From positions 33,431,807 through 33,495,806 of the forward strand of contig OZ024896.1 of the NCBI GenBank assembly GCA_964017195.1: a DNA stretch of 64,000 bases. Direction: 5' to 3'. The notes below the pieces were generated by a model. It saw nothing but the letters and a program-made list of their open reading frames with translations. It was not told the origin of the DNA and did not search any database. Source of the stretch: Siderastrea radians (lineage: Eukaryota; Cnidaria; Anthozoa; Scleractinia; Rhizangiidae). How positions within the stretch are numbered: position 1 is the stretch's first letter; the number at the start of each line of letters is the position of its first letter. The position numbers and the translations under genes were made by a program. Positions 1-10,679 of the stretch are shown here, piece after piece.

Positions 1-29
1 CGAATCGACTTCATAAACCATCTTTACAG

Positions 30-193
30 CGAGGTTGGGCGAGGCAGGGTTACTTTTGTGTTGGAACATTTTCTGGAAGAGGTCATACAATTTAACAACC
101 CCAACTGCTCTCTGGGGTACTGCGACAAATCTTACCGGCGTGGTTGATGAGCCAAACTGTTTTCATTTCGATTTAAGGGTGCCAACAGAAAAA
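30..193 (+). CDS. Possible upstream exon of the membrane-protein gene
   Basis: An acceptor-like tttacag ends at 29. The frame that stays open to a donor-like gt at 194 ends in phase 0, which would join in frame to the exon at 658. The residues (ALWGTATNLTGVVDEPNC and following) are not clearly recognisable. Another frame at the window edge is also open up to about 145 and contains an NNPNC motif, so a frame disruption or a wrong model is possible. I include it only because the phase fits. Confidence 0.25.
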
Positions 194-657
194 GTAATGG
201 ACAAATATCAATTCTTATTTTAGAGAAAAATATTGGAAAAGTAACAGGGCCTGATCATAGAAAAGTAATACCAGTAGTTTTCATCGAATTTTTCACATTG
301 TAGGATAGACATGATCAGCGGAAGGTTCTTCATATATGATACATATATAGTCAAAAAAGACAGTACAGCATATCTATCGATACATAATAATGTATCATAT
401 ATAAAGTATCCACCCCACCTAGTCGTTTGCGTTTGAATGGTCACAATTTATAATTTCCTTCTCAAACTCAAACGTTAGAAGCACCTTGTGCCGCACAATA
501 ATCAGCACCACAGGAAAGTTCTGTTAAGTAACGTGGTGTGGCATAACTAAACAGAACCACAGGAGTGACCGGTGTCTTTCAATTAAGTGGACACACTTTA
601 AAATTTTATCCACAGACTCAATTTATATTTTTATTGTTATTTGTTTTTAAATTCTAG

Positions 658-909
658 ACCAAGGTATCATTTATTGAGAACAGCAGTAAGTTCAAGGGAG
701 CTGCTATCTACATTTCGTCACTTCAGCGCTGTGTGTGGATGGAAGAACCCCCTTTCCATGATCCACACAAATCTCTCCGCTGGTCCAATAATTTCGTGTA
801 CCAGAACAACTCGCTTATTTGGGATGGCGGCGTGCAAGCTTTGACTGGGACTGAGTACGATATTGCAACTGATACCAAAAATTATTCGAATGAAAATTCA
901 CCTGTAAAG
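658..909 (+). CDS. Exon of membrane-protein gene, extracellular beta-helix-like repeat segment
   Basis: The exon is bounded by an acceptor (ttctag) at 657 and a donor (gtaatg) at 910, phase 0 on both sides, encoding 84 residues. Segments such as [19 protein letters not shown] followed by CVW resemble the repeated 'N.T...GAAIY......C.W' pattern of long extracellular beta-helix-like regions that precede cysteine-rich 7-TM tails in cnidarian proteins. The next compatible phase-0 exon in the same orientation is at 30823, so the intervening 29.9 kb is read as one intron filled with mobile elements. Joining these two exons is inference from phase and domain order. RNA evidence would settle it. Confidence 0.6.
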
Positions 910-1023
910 GTAATGATAGCCTTATCGTGCTGTCCTTCCGTTCCTTTGTTCTTTCATCTTCGTAGTCCATGGTCATCAAGTAGTTTGTTCTTTCGTTCTT
1001 TCCCTCGCTTCCTCCTTCGTCAT

Positions 1024-1205
1024 CAGTCCATCCATCCATCCATCCATCCATCCATCCATCCATCCATCCATCCATCCATCCCTCCATCCCTCCATTCCTC
1101 CATCCCTCCAGCCAGCCAGCCAACCAGCCAGCCAGCCAGCCTTCCTTCCTTCCTTCCTTCCTTCCTTTCTCCCGTCCTTCCTTCCTTCTTTCCTTCCTTC
1201 CTTCT
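1024..1205. repeat. CATC microsatellite followed by CCAG/CCTT-rich low-complexity tract
   Basis: An uninterrupted (CATC)n run at about 1026-1085 grades into CCAGCCAG and then CCTTCCTT-type repeats. Reading frames across it on both strands stay open only because of the repeat and are not genes. Confidence 0.9.
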
Positions 1206-1373
1206 TATACGTTGCCCAAAATTGTTACTTTCAAATTTGAACATGTTCTAGCATGATTTTATCAATCAAATTTTGGCTGTTGTATCTGTTCAGTATAGAG
1301 AGTCATAAGATGCTTTGGCATATTTTATTCATCCTTTAAGTGGCTTTTTAACTTACTTTTATTTTTGAGCGCT

Positions 1374-1960
1374 GTTCCCTTTTTTGCTTTGGGAACGTTC
1401 CGATTAAGAGATGATTGTTCCTCTTTGGAGTGGTCCTTTTAGCATCAAAAGGAACAAATTGCTGTTAAAAATAGGAACAAAGTGTTCATTTAGAGCTAAA
1501 AAGAACCTTTTGTTCCGAATTTTTAACATTGAAAGGAACTTTTTGTTCCTAATTGAGTGGCCTAGGAACAGGTGTTCCCAATGGTATTGTTCCTCTTTTA
1601 TCATTTTGGTCCTTTTTAATCGCTTGAGGAACAATTGTTCCTATTAATGCGTTCCCTTTTAGAGTGGCTGTTCCTTTATGCTGATACGAGGAACTTTGGT
1701 TCCCAATTAATTACGTTCCTTTTTTTGTAAAGGAACGTTTGTTCCTTTCTAACATTGTTCCTGTTTTGAAAAATTGGTTCCTTTTTATTCACTTGAGGAA
1801 CAATTGTTCCCAGTAACAGGTTCCGTTTTGAACGAAATGTTCCTTTTTATTGGCACGTGGAACAGTTTGTTCCTAACCATTAGTTCCTATTTATGTAAAA
1901 TGGTTCCTATTTAGAAATGACAGTTCCTTTCTACATCTTGTTCAACAGAAACATTCTTCT
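1374..1960. repeat. GTTCC/GGAAC array, left flank of element copy A
   Basis: About 590 bases contain more than two dozen GTTCC or GGAAC pentamers, many arranged as imperfect palindromes of the form GGAACaa..ttGTTCC, spaced irregularly every 15-40 bases. The same motif array recurs at 10680-12026 immediately left of copy B. In both cases it precedes the recombinase gene, so I read it as a terminal or subterminal array of the element rather than an unrelated satellite. It could serve as binding sites for the element's zinc-finger or Myb protein, which is untested. Confidence 0.6.
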
Positions 1961-2320
1961 TTTCTTGCCATCTATGATTTTATCGCTTTTTAATTGGCAA
2001 AAACATTTGGTGTAGTGTTTTAAGTTTCAAACAACACGAAGCAGAGTCAATAGCAGATTTTTAAAGACTTTTTGAGGCCCTTATGGACTTGCCCGGGCAA
2101 GGTTGAATATAATCACACCAACGCCATATATCACCTCAAATTTGTAAGCTTACTTAAGAATAATGAACAGTGGCAAGCAGACACATGCCTGAGCAAGCAG
2201 GGGCAAATTGGGGCAGGTTGGGGCAAGTTTAAACTTGCACAATACAGCCATTGTTTTTTTGTCGCCTTTGTGTTTTGTTCACTATTTATGTAAGTGGAAC
2301 AAATTGTGTGAATCACTCAG

Positions 2321-4356
2321 ATGTCCGACATGAACAAAAAGGGTAAGGTTGACTGGTCGAAAATTGATGGCTCATCACCAAAACCAAAACGGCTTCACTT
2401 GGAAAAAGAAGAAACAGATAGCTTGTATCACTGTCCAATACAAACGTGTGATCGCGATGGATTTAAAAGTCAACGTGGCTGCAGGAAACATGTGAACACC
2501 AAGCACAGTTGGTTCTTTTTTTTTGACGAAAAACCCGACGTTTCAAATACCAAAGAACTTGCCGATGATGATACATCGGGTGAAATCACAAAACAAACTG
2601 CCAGGGTAATGCCTTCGTTTTCAGTTTCCAGCCAAATTGGCGAGTTATTCACGAAATGGTTGACTGGAAGTGGTGGGGGTTGCAAGAAAGATCGTGCAGC
2701 TTAACAGATAGCCAAGAGATGCTTTAAATTTCTCAAATTTTGCTGCGAAGATGAAGAGGAATTGAGTTTTGAAGCGCTGGACTTTAGCCTGTGTTCTCAT
2801 AGTCTGTTGTTCAAGTTTATCGACTACTTGCAAGATGAATGCAAACTCGGACACGGTGGCCGATTGGGCTACATTGATGTGATCTCCGAATTAATCGACT
2901 TCAGAAAAATAAACGGCGCATCAGACACAGTTCTTCGAAATTTGTCCTCAACGGAGTTGTACCTTAAACGAGCGCGCAAGACGGTGGCAAAGATGATGAG
3001 ACTGCAGTGGACACAAGATCTAGACATTGAAACTTTGGATGCTAGGGGGCACTGGGCAACCATGGAAGAACTCAATGTAAAGAAGATCCTCGCAGTTATT
3101 AACGCAACTTATGCAGTTGCGAAAAGAAAGCCTGAAAAAATCAGGCTTGCCGGGATTCGAACCTGACCTCTGCGATACCGGTGCAGCGCTCTAACCAATT
3201 GAGCTAACAAGCCAACTGGGAGCTGGTCATTAAATTGGTTCATAATGTACCCGGGAAAGATGAAGATGAAATTATGAATATATGAGACTCATATATTTGA
3301 ACTGCGGAATGAAGAAATCAATGATCAAAGATCCTCGAGGATCTTCTTTACATTGATTTCTTCATTCCGCAGTTCAAATATATGAGTCTCATATATTCAT
3401 AATTTCATGGAAGAACTGTTAGAAGTGGTGACATTCACTTGCCTCGTTACGAGAACACTGTGAAGACGTGCAAAACTATTCCAGGTCAAGTTAATCCTTC
3501 TGACTTAACATTTGCCACGAAATTTGTCGCAGTGTATTTGTTCATCAAGGTGAAGGGATCTCGGCCTATGACTTATCAGTATTTGACAGTAGACATGGTC
3601 AGAGCAGCTAAGGAGAACGGGGGATTCATCGACCAGAAAAAGTTCAGGACTGCTAGCAAATATGGATTTGACTCCTTAATTCTGACCGATGCAAGCATGC
3701 AGGTGCTCGATAGCTACATACATTTCGTAAGGCCATTGCTAAAACCCCAGTGCGAGTTCGTTCTGGTCACGAGAAATGGAGGCCAGCACAGCAAATTGGG
3801 CGACGTCATGAGTAAACTAGTGTTTGATGCAATCGGAAAGTTCATTCATCCGACGCGCTATCGTCAAATTGTCGAGACGCAAAGCCTCAATCTGCTCACA
3901 AGCAAGGAGCAACAAATTTTGTCAGAAGACCAAAAACACAGTTCTGCCGTTGCAAACGTTCACTATCAAAAGCAAAGATCGCGCGAAGTTGCTGTCAAAG
4001 CTCACGAGTGTCTACAAAAGCTACAAGGTACCAAGGGATCGGAAGTGGACAAGGAAGTCCACACGAGGTTTGGCTGTTCAACTTTAAGCTCGTCGCCATC
4101 AGTTGAAACTGCAGAAAGAACAATCATGCCTCCCAAAAAGGTTGTCTCCTTAACTACGCCCTTGCACATTCAACGGAGTCATCGTCGGATCTTAAAATTT
4201 ACGGCCGACGAGGACAAATTTCTACAAGAAGGGATAGATAAACACGGATTTGGACAGTGGACTGCTATTTTGAGAGATCCCGATTTCACTTTTCAAGACG
4301 GAAGAACGGCAGACTCCCTAAAGAAAAGAGCGGGACTTAAAATGCCGCTTACTTAA
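2321..4356 (+). pseudogene. Broken C2H2 - tyrosine recombinase - Myb protein, element copy A
   Basis: This is clearly homologous along its length to the 592-residue protein at 12358. It keeps the N-terminal finger (CPIQTC...HVNTKH), the recombinase arginine (KGSRPMTYQYLTVDMVRAA), the HPTRYRQ box, the KHSS...VHYQK histidine/tyrosine segment and the terminal Myb-like helix set (DEDKFLQEGIDKHGFGQW). It is broken three ways: an in-frame TAA at 2702-2704, a 333-bp SINE-like insertion at 3073-3405 with a 12-bp target duplication, and a one-base frame change just after it (about 3425-3435). The C-terminal part from 3439 is still open to the stop at 4354-4356. The gene converges on the minus-strand helicase gene, 360 bp away. 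No cyclin gene lies in that gap, unlike copy B. Confidence 0.85.
3073..3405 (-). mobile_element. tRNA-derived SINE-like insertion with palindromic half
   Basis: The insertion interrupts the copy A recombinase and is flanked by a 12-bp direct repeat, catggaagaact, at 3061-3072 and 3406-3417. On the minus strand, 3213-3142 folds as a tRNA-like sequence with A box (TTAGCTCAATTGGTTAGAGC), B box (GGTTCGAATCC) and a following T-run typical of pol III termination. The loop position corresponds to anticodon GGT (Thr-like), but position 33 is C and one anticodon-stem pair is lost, so I do not call it a functional tRNA. The other half (about 3269-3405) is a near-perfect palindrome centred near 3338. 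Confidence 0.7.
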
Positions 4357-4414
4357 CAAAACAAAAACATTTTGAGAAAACAGACATCACACTCATCTCA
4401 ACTGAGAGATTCAC

Positions 4415-4443
4415 TTTATTTAATTTAACACAATTTCAATAAA
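4415..4443. terminator. Back-to-back poly(A) signals between convergent genes, copy A
   Basis: AATAAA at 4438-4443 on the plus strand serves the recombinase gene ending at 4356. TTTATT at 4415-4420 is AATAAA on the minus strand for the helicase gene ending at 4720. Overlapping convergent 3' ends fit a compact, virus-like layout. Confidence 0.55.
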
Positions 4444-4719
4444 CTAAGTTAATATTCACTGAGGTGTATTAGGTCTACTACTGTTTATTTGCACTGAGCT
4501 TTTTTACCTCACAAATAGCTTCGAAGAAATAACTCCGAGTGAAAACATACATTGAACAAGATGCTAATTTGCAGGGCGTTCCTGCGACGAAAAGAAACAA
4601 GATATTTTCTTCTGCCCCCTGGAAGACTGGCTTTGGGCTACGCGAGCTCTCTTTCTCGGGGGTTGGGCCGCAGGGAAGGGCGACGGCGGACACGTGTAGG
4701 GAATATCAAATGAAGGGGT

Positions 4720-7700
4720 TTAGGAGGGCGTTTTGGGCTTTGGTGTGATGAACATCCACTGGTCGTCTTCATCATCGTTGTTGTTGTCGGCGCCTCTCTC
4801 GCTTCCCGGCGGGGTGAGCTCCATGGGAACACTGGGATGGTCCAAAGCGCTGTCGTTGTTGCTCATATCACTGCCAGTAGCTAACTCCACTATCACGGGA
4901 AGGGGCGAAAACACGTCCCTGATGCAGTCGACGCAGGCACGTTCAACCAGTCTGCGCTCCAAACACATCCTCTTTCTTTGTTGCACAGCTTCTTGAAGTC
5001 GGAGCGTTCCTTGGCCCTCGTGGAACAAACGCAGTTTGTTGCTGTTGATTTCCAAAAGGCTGTGCAACACCGCTCGCTCTTCGCCATCTGTAGTCAGTTC
5101 CACACGCTTACTCTGCTCAGCCATCTCCTTTTCCATGTCGAGAAGCCAGCGATTCGTGTAAACCTGCCTCGCCCTCTCTTCATTTTCGTGCTGCTGTTTC
5201 GACGCACGGAGTGCCCGCCTATGTTCGAGGGCCTCCTCTTTTTTCCGTTCCAAGCTGGCGGGAAGTTGTTCGTCTGGATCTACGATGAGTTCACGAGCTT
5301 CCGATTCTTCGACGACTCCCAGGTCGACAAGCATTCTGCGCTGATGTGCCAAGCGTCGGTCGCGCGCGGCTTGGTTCGTACTTTCCACAGATTTCAGCAT
5401 GAAACTAATATGGCGATAACGCAACGACCCCGGTGAAGTTAGTGCAAGCGACGTCCTTAATGCGGCTGTGGTCTCATCTTCTTGGCCATTAGAATCATCA
5501 AGATCGTTGTCGTCGTGTAGATTTTCCTGTTCACCTTCAGGCCTTTCGCGTTGATCTACCAAAAGGTCGGCCAGGTTCACTGTTCTTAACACCTCCTTTT
5601 CGCTTTCCAGAAGAGTTCCGTCGTCGTTCTGCGTGTCTCGTTCTACTTCGCCAACATCGTCATCAGAACTTTCTTGTTCGTCGTCGCTACCGACCCTTGC
5701 TTTTGACGCCGCCCAGACTATGCACTCCATAGGGTGGTTGCGCAGCCACTGTGCGGCCTTCTTTTTCGGACTTGGCAGACGTTTAAAATAGTAATATCTC
5801 AGCCTTCGGTCCATGGCCTGCTGGTCGTCTGGCTTGAATTGCAGTTTCTGCTGCGCAGTCATAAACATGGGGCATCGATTGAAGAAAGACCTTGCCGTCT
5901 TGTACTTGACGTCGCAGGCAGTGAAGCCACCCTGTGTCAGGATTCTCCAGTCATCGACGTCAAGCATTGTAGGAGATGCCTCGTCGATGAATATGACTTC
6001 CGTTTCTTTGCTGATCATTGACTTGTTAAACACTTTCTGTTTTGTGACTGTGGCTATATTGCTGTGGTGAATCACACCAAGTATGGGATAAAACAGGCTT
6101 GTCTTGCCACTGTCAGCGTCTCCGACCAAACACGCTACTTTCTCCTTGTGCTTCTTTTGATTGTACTTGAGCAGCCGAAGGAAGTCTTCGCAGAATAAAG
6201 CAATTTGGCTCTCTGAGAGGCTGTTTTCAAGGATCTCGATGAGGTACTTTGGATGTGGTTCTTTGAACGGGTCGTACTGCCTGAACGCTCTCGGTGTGAT
6301 CAAGCCCACTTTCTCGGCGGGTATTGGATCTTTCAAGAACTTTCGTTCCTCCACGGACCAGCAGTTATCCTTGGTTAACCTCTATGAGATTGTAGTCGAC
6401 GCTGATAGGACGGATGAGTTCGCAGTCGGAATCGCTAAGCAGGTCGATTACTCTTTTCATGTCCCTGATGAGCCTTGACTTAAAAGACTCATTAGCGGCT
6501 ATGCTGTTCACAAACGCCTTGACGTCACACTTGTAGGAATACGTGTACTTGGAGCCTTCACACTTCTTGTAGATCTTGCCTTTATAAAGAGCATAGTCCA
6601 GCGTTTTCATGGCAATGGCGATGTCATTGATCAGGACAGTCATCTTGTCTCCAAGCCCAGGCTCTGCTACTTCATTTGTTGTTTCTGATGTTGCCTCATG
6701 AGTACCAGAGTCGAAACCAAATTGATCAATCGTAAGTTTCGCGCTTTGCATTTTTTTGATAGCATTCGATAGAGAAGCCTTGAATGCAGGATTCACGAGA
6801 CAGACGCGAACGACGTTCTCTGTTCCACATTCGTCTGCGTCAATTGCGTCTGGATCTTGTAGGACGTTTTCCATCTCCGAAATAAAGCAGTGCTGGTACG
6901 AGGCGGTCACAAGCTCTTGCATGAAACGGTTGCTGTGATCTTTTAAAACTTTAAACAACTCTTTCATCGCATTAGATTCTTTGCCCTCTTGACAGGGAAC
7001 CTTAAACGGAAAATAAATACAATATTTCAAACCCCGCTTTTATTGTTTTATTTTAAAATTCTTTTGCGAATGGTTTTGATGGCAGTAGGACGGGCGAAAA
7101 ATTACAAACAATCAAAACAATAACTCAGCACTTTTTTACTTTCGTTTGCCTTCATGACACAATTTTCAAACTAGAGATATCTATTTAATTCTCTGTATAT
7201 GATCACAGTGAACAAAATATGCGAAACGTGTTTTGTAAACTCAAAAGCGTTTGTTTTGGTAGGAATTTTACAACACGGATTTCTAAATTTGCACTAGAAC
7301 GGCAACATAAAATTTGAAAAAAAGGAACCGGCACTACTTGCCGCTATAAAGAAGCGCGATGTAGGGTTAGTTTGTAAACTGAAACAACAATAACTTTTAC
7401 TACTACTATTTAACACTTTTTATATGCTTTTCTTCACGGTGAGAAATGCGAAAACATGTTTTCTTTACCCAAAAGACAAACAAAGCAGCACGGATTTTTC
7501 AATCTGTAGTAGAGTGGCAACATAACATTTGAAAAATAAAGTAACCACTACTGGCCGCTACAAAGAAATGTTAATTTCAGTTTTTTGCGATGTTCTATAC
7601 GTCGTATCTACATTGTTGCATCGTCGCATCATTCAACCATTTTTTTTTTGTAGAGCATGTAGAAGACTTAAATGAAGGTTCCTATAGTTTAAAGGGACAG

Positions 7701-8914
7701 TGTCACGAGAATCACTTCAAAAATTCAAGAGTGCAAAAACACATTTACAGCAACGGAAACCTACAAGAAGTGGTCCATTTTCGTAAAAATGACAATGCCA
7801 GTGTAATGACGCTGAATAAAGAAGTGATATCATTATGCTAACAACAGGAACTCAAGCTCTAAACTTGAAAATTTCAGGCTGAACTTTTCAAGTTTTGCCA
7901 TTTTAGCTTAAAAAAAGTGGCTTAAAATGAATTGCAGTTCCACTTTCCTTCAATATTTCATTTGGTATCTTTCTCTTGATGTTCTAGGTGCATTTCTTGT
8001 ATGAGCAATAGTACTAAGCCATGGTTTTAGTCCTGCTTTATTAAAAATAGCGAAAAAAAAAACACCGTGACACTGTCCCTTTAACCAGCTTGCGTTAACA
8101 CTACAGTGTAAATAAACGTAAACATAACCATATGAATGGCCTTAAAAAGAGACATGTACCTGATTTGCAATTGCCTCCACTCCGCATTCCAGAAGGGCTC
8201 TGTGAACGATGATCGGATTGGCCGGGGCACCATTTGGCGTGGTAATCGCAATCCAGTAGCTTATACATGGAAGCAATCTTTTATTTACAATAGAGGGATG
8301 ATCCGATAACCAGCTATGACTCGACTTGCTTGAAACTTGGCTTGGTGTGATTGAATCGTCTTCACTGTCAGCACACTGATCGCCATCATTTTCGGCACGG
8401 TCTCCACCTTTCTTGTTTGCTTTTCTCTTGGGGCCTTGCGTGCTCACAGCACTGAAAAAGAAGGCGACGCTTCTGATGCCTAGGGTAAAAGTTGAAAGTT
8501 TCTGCTTATTAATTTTATTCTCAATATTCCACAAAATCCATAAAATCCTTAAGATCCGCCCTGAGAGGCGAAAATCGATGTGTCGTCGCTATGTATTTAT
8601 GTTTCCGCAAAATCCGTAATGTCCGCCCTTCCAGGAGACGTCTTGATAGTAAATCATACGGGAATGGAAACTATATATCCGTTAAAAATAAACACAAACG
8701 GCCATTACCAACCTTGCAATGCTTTGTCGCAAGCATCTCTCGTTTTACAAACTTCATCCCAAACCTTTTGCAGGCCATCGTCGATGTTACTAACACATCT
8801 AGCACTAACAACGCTGCATTTTTTGACAATGATTGGACTAAGATAACATAGAGCTGCGCCTTTGATTCTTTCGCTGTTCAGTTGGCGACATGGATGACTC
8901 GTCTTTCGCATCAT
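4720..8914 (-). pseudogene. Spliced superfamily-3 helicase gene, copy A (one frameshift)
   Basis: Three exons with conserved phases, 8914-8713, 8479-8160 and 7000-4720, would give about 934 codons. The first two encode a conserved domain (AALCYLSPI..., SYWIA.TTPNGAPANP, ALLECGVEA.ANQ) around an acidic linker. The third holds a helicase core with Walker A GDADSGKT (6123-6100), Walker B IFIDEA (5994-5977), an SF3 B'-like GGF...DVKYKT segment and an arginine-finger-like MDRRLRYYYF. The order matches parvovirus NS1 and papillomavirus E1 type SF3 helicases. Motif C reads CPMFMTAQ, lacking the usual asparagine. A charged coiled-coil-like tail follows. An extra base near 6355 breaks the frame; otherwise it is open. 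The tail is one exon here but four exons in copy B, and no PIP box is present at this C-terminus. Confidence 0.8.
7693..8080. mobile_element. TTAA-flanked MITE in intron 2 of the copy A helicase
   Basis: This 388-bp insert has perfect 15-bp terminal inverted repeats (AGGGACAGTGTCACG / CGTGACACTGTCCCT) and a TTAA duplication at 7689-7692 and 8081-8084. TTAA targeting fits piggyBac or Kolobok mobilisation, and the terminal sequence looks more Kolobok-like to me. No coding capacity. Confidence 0.8.
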
Positions 8915-8947
8915 CTTTCCACTAACTTGGGTCAAATCAGTGTTTCG

Positions 8948-8955
8948 CTTTTATA
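8948..8955 (-). promoter_or_regulatory. TATA box of copy A helicase gene
   Basis: TATAAAAG on the minus strand lies 34 bases upstream of the first ATG at 8914. The copy B gene has the same arrangement (TATAAAAGG about 40 bases before its ATG), which supports both the promoter and the chosen start codon. Confidence 0.65.
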
Positions 8956-9108
8956 GCTGACGAATTTGTGAATTTGATTTGAATAAATAACAGGGCGAGG
9001 GAATGTTTAAGTGCAAATGTATGCCTGCGACGAAAGGTATTATACTGTTGTATGCTTTAAAACGTTGTAATCAAAGAATGTATCTTTTACGTTTGTTGAA
9101 GCTGTAAT

Positions 9109-9761
9109 GTTTGACATGCAGTTATGAGAAAATAGAGAATCTGACGCGGCTATTACATATTAACGAAGCATACACGATTACGTGAAATCCGTGAAATCCG
9201 TAAAATACACACCCCGAAGGGAATATTACTCATGATCTGATGTGGTCTCACCAGAAACTGAATATGTTATAAAGTTACATGGATTTACTTTCTCATCAAA
9301 GGGTGGTTTTTACGGTTTTTACGCATTTCACGGAAAATTGAATATATAATGAATCAACGTCGATTTTCTTTCTCATCGAAGGGTGGATGACAAGGATTGT
9401 ACGGAACTCCCGGAAAATTGAATATATAATAAAGTAACGCTGATTTTCTTTTTCATCGAAGGGTGGATGATAAGGATTGTACGGAACTCACGGAAAATTG
9501 AATATATAATGACGTTGCATCTATTTTCTTTTTCATAGATGGGTGTATTTCACGGATTTTAAGGATTTTGAGGGAAATTTACTCTAAAAAGAAATAAGAA
9601 TAAATTAATAAAAAAATTAAAAAATAATAAAAATAAAGAAAATAAAAAATTAAAAATGAAAAAGTAAAAAAGATTAAAAAGAGAGAAAAAGTAAAGCATA
9701 TTATTTCTTCATTTTTATGTTTTCTTCTTTCTTTTTTTTTTACTTTTCTTTATTTTCTTTA

Positions 9762-9796
<35 letters not shown>

Positions 9797-10299
9797 TTAC
9801 TAATTTATTCTTATTTCTTTTTAGAGTAAATTTTCCTCAAAATCCTTAAAATCCGTGAAATACACCCATCTATGAAAAAGAAAATCAGCGTTACGTTATT
9901 ATATATTCAATTTTCCGTGAGTTCCGTACAATCCTTATCATCCACCCTTCGATGAAAAAGAAAATCGGCGTTACTTTATTATATATTCAATTTTCCGGGA
10001 GTTCCGTACAATCCTTATCATCCACCCTTCGATGAGAAAGAAAATCGGCGTTGATTCATTATATATTCAATTTTCCGTGAAATGCGTAAAAACCGTAAAA
10101 ACCACCCTTTGATGAGAAAGTAAATCTATGTATTTTTATTACATCTTCAGTTTCTGGTAAGACCACATCAGATCATGAACAATATTTCCTTCGGGGTGTG
10201 TATTTTACGGATTTCACGGATTTCACGTAATCGTGTATGCTTCGTTAATATGTAATAGCCGCGTCAAATGCTCTATTTTCTCATAACTGCATGTCAAAC
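9109..10299. repeat. 1.2-kb palindrome of ATCCGT/ACGGAT units, right flank of copy A
   Basis: The arms 9109-9700 and 9710-10299 are inverted copies (gtttgacatgcagttatgag at the left end, its complement at the right end) meeting in an A/T-rich centre near 9704. Each arm contains several roughly 67-bp sub-repeats beginning near 'gggtggatgataaggattgt'. Units such as caaaatccttaaaatccg are shared in form with the AAGGATTTTAAGG array right of copy B. A few stray units continue to about 10490. No coding sequence. Confidence 0.85.
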
Positions 10300-10679
10300 A
10301 CTGCAAGTTCTTGTTAAACATGCGGCTGTGTGTTTATCTGCTACAACCGTGTTAAATCCTGATATTGTCAAGGCATCTTCAACATATACTAACATAAAAT
10401 TGGCATGCTGTGACTGGCGAAACAGAACCGATTAGAAGGATAAGTAATTTTCTGGAGTCGGAAAAAACGGATTTCACGGATTTACTGGAGATGTTCCTTT
10501 TGTGGCCTTGAACTATATTCCAGTTAAGAAACACTCTAAGCCCCGTTTCCCGTTTCCAGTTTGTTGACGTATTATTTTAACTTAACGCGCATTCAAAGTC
10601 AAATGAAACTCTAAAACGTGTCTAAAAGTTTATGCTTGTCATTTCCTTCCTTTGAATCAATTCTTAATAACACAATCCA

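Noticed and set aside
1404..1647. Overlapping frames in the left GTTCC array
   Set aside because: They are repeat-derived and present on both strands.
3142..3213. A functional tRNA-Thr gene
   Set aside because: It lies in a SINE-like insertion with a stem mismatch and an abnormal base before the anticodon.
6365..7030. A separate gene distinct from the helicase frame at 4720-6354
   Set aside because: Copy B continues across the same point in one frame, so the break is a frameshift in one gene.
4720..8914. A simple endogenous parvovirus insertion
   Set aside because: The helicase core resembles parvovirus NS1, but the gene is spliced, lacks a visible HUH nuclease or capsid gene, and is repeatedly linked to a tyrosine recombinase.
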